Shown here: piece after piece, positions 14,132 through 20,362 of the stretch | How the letters are laid out: each line of letters opens with the position of its first letter | How positions within the stretch are numbered: the first letter of the stretch is position 1 | Source: CAYJPA01 sp964371945 | GTDB taxonomy: Bacteria > Chloroflexota > Chloroflexia > Thermomicrobiales > UBA6265 | Direction of reading: 5' to 3' | Length of the DNA: 28,600 bases | NCBI GenBank assembly: GCA_964371945.1 | Contig: CAYJPA010000083.1 | Location: forward strand, 1-28,600 | Position numbers and translations under genes: made by a program | Notes under the pieces: model-generated | Database searches by the model: none | The model's input: only the letters and a program-made list of their open reading frames with translations | What the model was told of the DNA's origin: nothing

Positions 14132-15433
14132 TTAGGCGACCTTCAGGATCGCGGCATCATCGGTCAAGGGCACAAGCTGTTCCCGATCGGGGCCCACGCC
14201 AACCATCGTCACCGGGGCTCCGACGTGCTGCTCGATGAAACGCAGGTACGCTCGCGCGCCGTCGGGCAAATCCGACGCCGACTGCGCCGAGCTAATATCT
14301 TGCTGCCAACCGGGAACCGATGTGAAGACAGGGACCACCTGCGCAAGAAGATCCTCGCGGGCAGGCAGATACCCGATGCTGAGCTCATTCAGACGGTAAT
14401 CGGTACAGACTTTGATCTCTTCGAAGACATCGAGCACATCGAGCAGACTCACCTGAATCTCGGTGACGCCGTTGAGACGCGCGATGTAACGGGCGGCGAC
14501 CGCGTCGAACCAACCGGTTCGCCTCGGCCGGCCCGTGTTGGTGCCGTACTCGCGTCCTCGCTCGCGAATCGCGTTCCCGGCATCATCGAGCAGCTCGGTC
14601 GGAAATGGCCCGCCCCCGACGCGAGTCGAGTAGGCCTTGTAGACAGCGATAACGCGTTCGACCTGGGTTGGCGCCACGCCCGCGCCCTGGCAGGCGCCGG
14701 CGGCCGTGGGCGATGATGAGGTGACATAAGGATAGGTGCCGTAGTCGATGTCGAGCATGGCGCCCTGGGCGCATTCGATGAGCACGTCCTTGCCCTCGTC
14801 GAGTGCATCTTGAACCAGCATTTCAGCCGGCACGACGTGCTCGCGTAGCCTCGAGCCCGCAACGACCAGTTCGCGGTAGATATCGGTCGCGTTCATTGGG
14901 GGCTGGCCATGAACCTTCGTCAATACCTCGTTTTTGAGCTGCACCTCACGAGTCAGCTTGCGGAGGAGAGAGGCTTCATCGATCAGATCGGCAATTCGAA
15001 TGCCGTGGCGGGCGATCTTGTCCGCGTAGGCCGGTCCGTTGCCGCGGAGGGTTGTTCCGATCTCGTCATCAGCTCGCGCGATCTCCTGCAGGCGATCGAG
15101 CGACGGATGATAGGGGAGCACGACATGCGCGCGATCCGATATCCGCAGATTGTCGACCACGATGCCGCGAGCGCGCAGGGCGTCGATCTCCTTGATCAAC
15201 GTGGTCGGTTCGACGACCACGCCCGCGCCGATCACGCATAAGCAATCGGGGTTGAGCACACCGGAAGGAACGAGCTGAAGCTTGAAGACGCCGCTCGAGG
15301 TTGTCACGGTATGGCCGGCATTGTTTCCGCCGTTTGCTCGAACCACGACGTGAGCTTTGGTCGCTAACGCATCGGTTAGTTTCCCTTTACCCTCGTCGCC
15401 CCACTGGCCGCCCATGATGATCGTCGCCGGCAT
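14132..15433 (-). CDS. purA: Adenylosuccinate synthetase
   Basis: PurA joins IMP and aspartate using GTP, the first step from IMP to AMP. The 433-residue protein has GQWGDEGKGK (9-18), with D13, and GGNNAGHT (35-42), with H41, at the same positions as the catalytic residues of the Escherichia coli enzyme. IGTTLRGNGPAY-type (GTTLRGNGPAYADK), CAQGAMLDIDYGTYPYVTSS and TRVGGGPFPTEL follow. The usual GTGRP segment reads NTGRPRRTGWFDA. All expected parts are present. ATG 15433 has GGTGGG about eight bases upstream. It is probably the first gene of a transcript running into fabZ and the glycosyltransferase. Confidence 0.97.
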   Translation of the reverse strand: MPATIIMGGQWGDEGKGKLTDALATKAHVVVRANGGNNAGHTVTTSSGVFKLQLVPSGVLNPDCLCVIGAGVVVEPTTLIKEIDALRARGIVVDNLRISDRAHVVLPYHPSLDRLQEIARADDEIGTTLRGNGPAYADKIARHGIRIADLIDEASLLRKLTREVQLKNEVLTKVHGQPPMNATDIYRELVVAGSRLREHVVPAEMLVQDALDEGKDVLIECAQGAMLDIDYGTYPYVTSSSPTAAGACQGAGVAPTQVERVIAVYKAYSTRVGGGPFPTELLDDAGNAIRERGREYGTNTGRPRRTGWFDAVAARYIARLNGVTEIQVSLLDVLDVFEEIKVCTDYRLNELSIGYLPAREDLLAQVVPVFTSVPGWQQDISSAQSASDLPDGARAYLRFIEQHVGAPVTMVGVGPDREQLVPLTDDAAILKVA

Positions 15434-15472
15434 TCGTCATTCCCACCAAAGAGTAATCTCAAGGCCGCGGCC

Positions 15473-15520
15473 GGCGGCACAAAGCCGCCTGAGACCAGGA
15501 TAATCGCGATGTTCACTATA
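15473..15520 (-). promoter_or_regulatory. Promoter -10 box and leader hairpin of purA
   Basis: On the minus strand TATAGT (15515-15520) is a good -10 box with a weak -35 region. The leader downstream contains GGCGGC-TTTGT-GCCGCC (15473-15489), a 6-bp GC stem about 40 bases before the purA start. There is no T-run after it and no recognisable purine riboswitch, so it may be only a leader structure. Confidence 0.4.
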
Positions 15521-15570
15521 CCTGAGCGACGCTTGTGGAGTCGGCTTCGACTACTCGCGGTTCCGGAGAT

Positions 15571-16617
15571 TCAGGCGGAGCGAAGCGAGCGCAATTCCTT
15601 GAAGAGCTCGATCTCGCGCTCGGTGAGCTCGGTCGGAATCACCAGATTCAGCCGAGCCAGGAGATCGCCGCGCTCGCCGGTTTTGCTCTTGAGCTTCGGC
15701 ATGCCCTTCCCGCGCAGTCTGAAGACGCGGCCATTCTGCGATTCCGCTGGAACGAAAAGAGCGACTTTTCCGCTGGGAGTCGGTACGACGATCTCTCCGC
15801 CGAGAACCGCGGTGTGGAGCGGAACATCGACATCGGTCTTGAGGTTGTCGCCAACGCGCTCGAATCTGGAATCAGGGCGGACTTTGACGTTGATCCAGAC
15901 ATCGCCGTGAGCACCGCCACCGGTGCCGGGTCCACCTTGACCCGCGACCCGAACCCTGGAGCCGGTCGCGACGCCTGCAGGAATCTTGACCTCGATTGTT
16001 TTTGCCCGAGAAATGCTGCCGGTGCCATTGCAGGTTGGGCAACGAGACTGCCGCAGCACGCCCGTGCCGTCACAGGTTGCGCAGGTTTCGGGCGTTTGAA
16101 TGTCGATCCGGCGGCTCGTTCCGTGGAACGCGTCGTCGAGCGAAATCTCGATGTCGAGCTCGAGATCCTGACCTCGTTGGCGCATCGCACGCGTCGATCC
16201 GAACCGGTCAGCGGTGCGGCGATTGCCGAAGAGCGACTGCACAAATTCGAATCCGCCGTTACTGTCATTGTCAAACTGGAATGTGGTCCCTCTCGGGCCA
16301 CCGGTCGAGGAGTAAAAGCCGTCCGGCGAACCCATCCGGCTCGATCCCGCCGGCTCGTCGCCGGTGAACCCTGCATCCCGATAGCGTTCCCACTCCTCGC
16401 CGTAACGATCGTAGAGTTTGCGTGAGGCAGGTTCGGATAGGACATTGAAGGCCTCGTTGAGGTCTTTGAATTGCTCTTCCGCGGTCGGGCTATCCCGGTT
16501 CACATCGGGGTGCAGCTTGCGGGCGAGCTTGCGAAAAGCCGCTTTGATCGTTTTCGCATCCGAGCCGCGCTCGACCCCGAGTGTATTGTAGTAGTCCTTA
16601 GTCCTGCTGGCAGGCAT
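15571..16617 (-). CDS. DnaJ-like co-chaperone with a reduced zinc region
   Basis: J-domain proteins bring substrates to DnaK and stimulate its ATPase. Residues 7-72 form the J domain with HPD at 36-38. A Gly/Ser/Phe-rich linker follows (about 83-145), then a cysteine-rich segment with only two CxxCxGxG motifs (C179/C182 and C193/C196). Canonical DnaJ has four. The C-terminal substrate-binding domains follow (VKIPAGVATGSRVRVAGQG, then PLHTAVLGGEIVVPTPSG and FRLRGKGMP). At 348 residues it is intermediate between DnaJ and CbpA, with one apparent zinc centre. Start ATG 16617 has GGGAGG about seven bases before it. No dnaK or grpE is close, so it is likely an additional J-protein and not the main heat-shock dnaJ. 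Confidence 0.93.
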   Translation of the reverse strand: MPASRTKDYYNTLGVERGSDAKTIKAAFRKLARKLHPDVNRDSPTAEEQFKDLNEAFNVLSEPASRKLYDRYGEEWERYRDAGFTGDEPAGSSRMGSPDGFYSSTGGPRGTTFQFDNDSNGGFEFVQSLFGNRRTADRFGSTRAMRQRGQDLELDIEISLDDAFHGTSRRIDIQTPETCATCDGTGVLRQSRCPTCNGTGSISRAKTIEVKIPAGVATGSRVRVAGQGGPGTGGGAHGDVWINVKVRPDSRFERVGDNLKTDVDVPLHTAVLGGEIVVPTPSGKVALFVPAESQNGRVFRLRGKGMPKLKSKTGERGDLLARLNLVIPTELTEREIELFKELRSLRSA

Positions 16618-16648
16618 GCCCGCACCTCCCCAACATTACGTCGACATC

Positions 16649-16677
16649 ATTGTAAAACTTGAGTCGATCCGACGCAA
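16649..16677 (-). promoter_or_regulatory. Promoter of the dnaJ-like gene
   Basis: TTGCGT (16672-16677) and TACAAT (16649-16654) on the minus strand are 17 bases apart, a good sigma-A promoter about 30 bases before the start codon. No inverted repeat of the CIRCE type is seen. Confidence 0.65.
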
Positions 16678-16691
16678 GGTGTAGAGAGTGT

Positions 16692-17255
16692 CTACCCTTT
16701 TGCCAGGAAGCCGGTCGTAGCCCAACGGTACGTCTTACGCAATAGGTAACCGGCGGGTATCACGAAGATTGCACCGACGAGCGGAAGCAGCACGGAGAGC
16801 ACCGCGGTCACGATCGAGATCGCGTCTTCGATCATGCTGACGAACGGGTTGCCCATGCCCTGTGTTTTGATTGTGATCGTGGGCCTCGTGATCGTTTTGT
16901 GCCAGTGGATGGCACCCGCCACGAGCAGTCCGAAGAGCATTGCCACGACCGGATGAATCTCATCGCCCCGGTTGATGACCGCCATGAAGAGCACCGCCCC
17001 GGCGGCGGGGCGAATTGAAGACTGGAGGAGGTCGTTGAGATGATCAGCCCGCGGGATTTTGTCGACCACTAGCTCGATCGTAAGGAGCACCATGATGATG
17101 ACGATTCCGGTCGAGGAGGAGAGGAAATCGTAGGGGCGACCTAAATCGAAGCTGTCACTGATCCGGTCGGCGAGCGCAACCACAAGGAGCGGGACGAATG
17201 CGTTCAGTCCAGCCGCCGCGGCGAGTCCGATCCCCATGAAGATCCGATTGTCCAC
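16692..17255 (-). CDS. DUF4126 family membrane protein
   Basis: This 187-residue protein has the marks of the uncharacterised DUF4126 family: GLAAAAGLNAFVPLLVVAL in the first helix, then IELVVDKIPRADHLND and IRPAAGAVLF. About five hydrophobic segments are present (residues 5-28, 49-65, 85-95, 101-118 and 146-172). A basic C-terminus (RKTYRW) suggests a cytosolic end. GTG 17255 is preceded by AGAGG six bases away. A terminator upstream separates it from the GT-C-like gene. The function is unknown for the family. Confidence 0.85.
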   Translation of the reverse strand: MDNRIFMGIGLAAAAGLNAFVPLLVVALADRISDSFDLGRPYDFLSSSTGIVIIMVLLTIELVVDKIPRADHLNDLLQSSIRPAAGAVLFMAVINRGDEIHPVVAMLFGLLVAGAIHWHKTITRPTITIKTQGMGNPFVSMIEDAISIVTAVLSVLLPLVGAIFVIPAGYLLRKTYRWATTGFLAKG

Positions 17256-17302
17256 CGAACGCCTCTTTCTCTGGGATCATTCGCCTCTCATCGACGGATA
17301 CG

Positions 17303-17327
17303 AAAAAATCCGATCCCGGGCGATCGG
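17303..17327 (-). terminator. Intrinsic terminator between the GT-C-like and DUF4126 genes
   Basis: On the minus strand CCGATC pairs with GATCGG around a six-base GC-rich loop and is followed by ATTTTTT (17303-17309), a textbook intrinsic terminator 25-50 bases after the stop codon of the GT-C-like gene. Confidence 0.85.
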
Positions 17328-17352
17328 GGCCGCCGGAGTATAGTCCCCGGCC

Positions 17353-18822
17353 CTATTGGTTGCGACCACCATGGCGCAATGCCACTTCCGACGCGGCATA
17401 GATGAGCAACGCGACGCCACCGCCAAAGACGATTCTGTCCGTCCCGGGCGACTCGCTGTAAAAAACGAACGAGGGAATGAGACCGGTGAGGTCCCGCCCG
17501 GCCCAATCCGACCACGTTTCCAACAAGCTACTTGTGCCGTCCGGCTGGTTGTACATCAATCGCGGGTCGTGAAGGAAGGTGGCGCTGACGGCCAAGGCGG
17601 GCAACGCGGCGACGACCGTTATACCCCGGGCCGCCCGAAGACTCAGTGTCGAAAGCCAGTATCCGAGCGGTGCTGCCGCAAGTGGGACGACATCCGTCAA
17701 GTACCGTCCCGGCGGATTCCATTCGCCCCACCAAACGCGATAGGCACTGATCAGGAGAAGATAGGGCACGGCAACCGCGGCAAGCAGAAACGAATCGCGA
17801 CGATGGGCTAGAGCGAACGGCACAGACGCGACGATCGCCAGCGCGATCAGCGGATTGTGAATGATCGCCCCCCATTGTTGATCCAGAAACGTTCCCGCGA
17901 GTCCGTTGATCGTCCCTGCCAGATCAGAGAATCCGGCGTGATCCGAGGCAGGCGGTCGAAACGATCCATAGAGCCTGTTGTACCAAGCGAACATGATCAA
18001 CGCCGAGACGACGGGCGGACCGATGAACAGCGGAGGCCCTTTTTTGTCATACGCTTGTCCGAGTTGGCGCAGTGCCGCAATGCCGAGCACGATGCTGATT
18101 GTGGCGAGCCGGTAGTGCAACCAGGGCAGGAACGCGACCCCGCAACCGGTCAACAGCCACTGCCAGTTCTCATTTTCTCGCTCGAGCAACCTTCGGACCG
18201 CGTAGACGATGCACAGCGCCGACAAGATCTCGGGAAAGATCAAGAGCGAATGCGTCATCAAAGGGCTGGTGAGCGAGAGTAGAAGCGCGATGAACATCGA
18301 TAGCAACGGTGTCGCACCAAATCGGTGCGCGAGCATCGCCATATTCGCGGAGACGAATGCCGCGAGCACGGCAAGCACGACCAGCGTCAGCGTTCTGCCA
18401 CCGATTTTCCACGGCAGCGCCACAATCAGGGGAATGCCCAAACCATGCTTTGTGTACAGACCGGCGCGTTTGGTATGGGACGCGTGGGGAGGAAGAGGAT
18501 CAGGATAGGAGCTCCAGCCGGATCGAGCCGGGCCGAATGCCGGATAGAAACGGTCGAAGTCGCGCTGCGCGTAGTTGTTGGTTTCGTCGAGATCGTAGTC
18601 GTCGAGGATGCTGAATGAGGTCATGACATAGAAGGGCTCATCGCCGGTCAGCGGATTGAGCCGCTCCATGACTCGAGGCATCCAGGCCAGCAGAACAACC
18701 AGGACAACGGCAAACGCCACGACGGCGCTGCCGAGCGCGCCCGCGTGTGGAGGCGGCGATGGGGATTGGCGCTGCACTTCAACCGTTTCTGTCATGGAAT
18801 CATTCGGCTTCAGTATCGACAT
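17353..18822 (-). CDS. Polytopic membrane protein, GT-C glycosyltransferase-like
   Basis: The 489-residue protein has a proline-rich cytosolic start, then about 11-12 hydrophobic helices. After the first helix comes LTGDEPFYVM, an acidic pair in the first outer loop as in GT-C enzymes of the PMT/ArnT type, where such residues are catalytic. Later features are TKHGLGIPLIV, SPLMTHSLLIFPEI, PWLHYRL and WWGEWNPPGRYLTDVVPL, all consistent with lipid-linked sugar transferases of the cell envelope. The sugar and acceptor are unknown. ATG 18822 has a weak ribosome site; ATG 18795 is an alternative that removes nine residues. Its transcript ends at the terminator downstream. It lies after the lexA terminator, but no clear promoter is seen. 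Confidence 0.75.
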   Translation of the reverse strand: MSILKPNDSMTETVEVQRQSPSPPPHAGALGSAVVAFAVVLVVLLAWMPRVMERLNPLTGDEPFYVMTSFSILDDYDLDETNNYAQRDFDRFYPAFGPARSGWSSYPDPLPPHASHTKRAGLYTKHGLGIPLIVALPWKIGGRTLTLVVLAVLAAFVSANMAMLAHRFGATPLLSMFIALLLSLTSPLMTHSLLIFPEILSALCIVYAVRRLLERENENWQWLLTGCGVAFLPWLHYRLATISIVLGIAALRQLGQAYDKKGPPLFIGPPVVSALIMFAWYNRLYGSFRPPASDHAGFSDLAGTINGLAGTFLDQQWGAIIHNPLIALAIVASVPFALAHRRDSFLLAAVAVPYLLLISAYRVWWGEWNPPGRYLTDVVPLAAAPLGYWLSTLSLRAARGITVVAALPALAVSATFLHDPRLMYNQPDGTSSLLETWSDWAGRDLTGLIPSFVFYSESPGTDRIVFGGGVALLIYAASEVALRHGGRNQ

Positions 18823-18871
18823 TCCGACCGGGGAGACGGTACCGCAACCGGCGAGGAACCGCGCGGAAACG

Positions 18872-18904
18872 AAAATGCCCCAGGGAGAAGACCCCGAGGC
18901 ATTT
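18872..18904 (-). terminator. Intrinsic terminator of lexA
   Basis: On the minus strand AAATGCC pairs with GGCATTT, with an inner GGG/CCC part, about 20 bases after the lexA stop codon. TTTTCGTTT follows the stem, as in an intrinsic terminator. Confidence 0.7.
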
Positions 18905-18924
18905 CAGTCAAATAGCGATTGGAA

Positions 18925-19563
18925 TCAGGTGATCGAGCGGACCACGGTAACGAGCTTACCCTGGACTTCGACATTGTCCGCGCGCGTGTAGATTGGGGCC
19001 ATGGTGACATTTGCCGGCTGGAGCCGGACGCGATCTCCCTCAAAATAGAAGCGCTTGAGCGTCGTTTCTTTCTCTTCTCGCAGCCAGACGGCGACGGTCT
19101 CCCCGTTTTCGCACGTCTCTTGACGACGCAAAAGCACGATATCGCCATCGTTGATCAACGCATCGACCATCGAATGACCCTTGACGCGAAGCGCAAACAG
19201 ATCGCGGCCACCGTCCGGCACCAGATCGCCACTCAGCTCGATCATCTCGACAGCATCTGAGCCTTCCAGATCGCCGGGAACCGGGATCGGCAGGCCGGCC
19301 GCAATCTGGCCGATCAGCGGGATCGCCACGATATTGCGGCGACCGCTGGCCCTGCCCACGAGCTCGATCCCGCGGGAGATGTTTTTGTTCCGGCGAATGT
19401 CGTTCCGCCCCTCGAGCACCTTCAGGTTGTAGTCCACTACGCTAGTTGAGGAGATTCCCAGCTCTCGTTGGATATCTCGAATTGTCGGTGGGTAATCGTT
19501 TGCGATCAAAAATTGCTCAATGAACTCGAGAATTGCCCGTTGCCGCCGAGACAAGTCCTTCAT
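18925..19563 (-). CDS. lexA: LexA, SOS repressor
   Basis: LexA represses DNA-damage genes and cuts itself when RecA filaments form. From ATG 19563 (AAGGGAG before it) the product has 212 residues. Residues 1-65 form the winged helix (LSRRQRAILEFIEQF, YPPTIRDIQRELGISSTS). The cleavage site is Ala89-Gly90 in IGQIAAGLPI. The catalytic serine is S131 in KGHSMVDA and the lysine is K170 in TLKRFYF. The frame stays open to 19650, but that part crosses the promoter and operator and cannot be coding. The gene is divergent from cvpA-mutS2 and controls itself through the SOS box described below. Confidence 0.97.
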   Translation of the reverse strand: MKDLSRRQRAILEFIEQFLIANDYPPTIRDIQRELGISSTSVVDYNLKVLEGRNDIRRNKNISRGIELVGRASGRRNIVAIPLIGQIAAGLPIPVPGDLEGSDAVEMIELSGDLVPDGGRDLFALRVKGHSMVDALINDGDIVLLRRQETCENGETVAVWLREEKETTLKRFYFEGDRVRLQPANVTMAPIYTRADNVEVQGKLVTVVRSIT

Positions 19564-19589
19564 CGTGTCGTCTCCCTTGATGACCCATC

Positions 19590-19606
19590 CCGCGCCGCCG
19601 GCGCGG
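19590..19606 (-). promoter_or_regulatory. GC hairpin in the lexA leader
   Basis: CCGCGCC (19590-19596) and GGCGCGG (19600-19606) form a perfect 7-bp stem with a three-base loop in the lexA 5' leader, about 12 bases upstream of the AAGGGAG ribosome site. There is no T-run; a role in translation is possible but unproven. Confidence 0.45.
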
Positions 19607-19620
19607 CGGAGCCTGCACGA

Positions 19621-19650
19621 ATTATAGGAACGAACAAGTGTTCGTGTCAA
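19621..19650 (-). promoter_or_regulatory. lexA promoter with an SOS box in the spacer
   Basis: On the minus strand TTGACA (19645-19650) and TATAAT (19621-19626) are both perfect consensus boxes, 18 bases apart. The spacer holds CGAACACTTGTTCG (plus-strand positions 19631-19644), which fits the Gram-positive LexA box CGAAC-N4-GTTCG exactly. LexA bound here would block its own promoter, the classical feedback loop. Confidence 0.93.
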
Positions 19651-19714
19651 CTGCAGTTGGGTCCAATGGGGGATAAAGAAGGTGAAAGCGTCTGCATAAT
19701 ATCGATTGTGAACC

Positions 19715-19732
19715 GGCGTTCATTTGAACGCC
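19715..19732. promoter_or_regulatory. 18-bp palindrome upstream of cvpA
   Basis: GGCGTTCATTTGAACGCC is a perfect 8-2-8 inverted repeat located 48 bases before the cvpA start and about 65 bases beyond the lexA -35 box. Its GTTC-N4-GAAC centre is the LexA box turned inside out, so it is not a LexA site of the known type. It may be an operator for cvpA-mutS2, or a short hairpin in their leader. Confidence 0.5.
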
Positions 19733-19779
19733 ATCGCGATCGGATGACATTGCGTTGCCGGTTCGTCAAAGGATTAGCA

Positions 19780-20352
19780 ATGTTCAATGCGCTCGACATT
19801 TTCATTATTGCCACCTTCGTTGCGGTGATCGCCGTGGGGTTCTTTAGCGGCGTGACCAAAGTGACCGCGGCCATCCTTGCGATCTACTTTGCGTCGATCG
19901 TATCCGCGGCATTCTACGGTCCGCTCACGGACAGCGTGCGAGAACACATCACCTCGATGGGCGAGCAAACCGGAAACCTCTTCTTCTTCGTTATTCTCTT
20001 CTTCACTTTCACGTCGCTCTTCACGTTCATTATTTCGCGCTGGCTTGGCGGACTCAGGTTTCCGCGCCGAATTGAAATCGTAGATAATGTCGGCGGCGCG
20101 GCGCTTGGCGTGATTGTCTCTAGTTTGGCGGTTACGCTCGCGGCCACATTGTTAGTCGTGATCTTGCAGGCTCTCAATCAGACGTTCGGCGAGGGCAGCA
20201 GCGGCACGATGGTCGGTTTTGTGCACAATCAAATCAATGACTCGGAGCTCGTTCCGCTCTTTATGAAGATTTCACCCTACTTTGTGCGCTTAGTCCAACC
20301 ATGGTTCCCTCGCGGGCTACCGCCGATCCTCTCCGGAGCCATGGAGGCGTAA
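19780..20352 (+). CDS. cvpA: CvpA family membrane protein
   Basis: The 190-residue protein belongs to the CvpA (colicin V production) family. It starts MFNALDIFIIATFVAVIAVGFFSGV, as the family usually does, and has four hydrophobic segments (about 6-24, 30-48, 65-85 and 103-132). ATG 19780 has AAAGGA six bases before it; the longer upstream frame crosses the lexA operator and is rejected. The physiological role of CvpA outside colicin export is poorly known. It precedes mutS2 by 10 bases. In Bacillus-type genomes the same pair has polX between them; here polX is absent. Confidence 0.88.
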   Translation: MFNALDIFIIATFVAVIAVGFFSGVTKVTAAILAIYFASIVSAAFYGPLTDSVREHITSMGEQTGNLFFFVILFFTFTSLFTFIISRWLGGLRFPRRIEIVDNVGGAALGVIVSSLAVTLAATLLVVILQALNQTFGEGSSGTMVGFVHNQINDSELVPLFMKISPYFVRLVQPWFPRGLPPILSGAMEA

Positions 20353-20362
20353 CAGCTTCTCC

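Noticed and set aside
15479..15520. Purine riboswitch before purA
   Set aside because: The leader has a short GC hairpin but none of the conserved loop-loop or core sequences of purine riboswitches that I can recognise.
16649..16677. CIRCE heat-shock operator before the dnaJ-like gene
   Set aside because: No TTAGCACTC-N9-GAGTGCTAA-type inverted repeat is present; only a plain promoter is seen.
19468..19779. Upstream extension of cvpA
   Set aside because: It runs through lexA coding sequence, the SOS box and the lexA promoter; the ATG at 19780 has a ribosome site and a typical family start.
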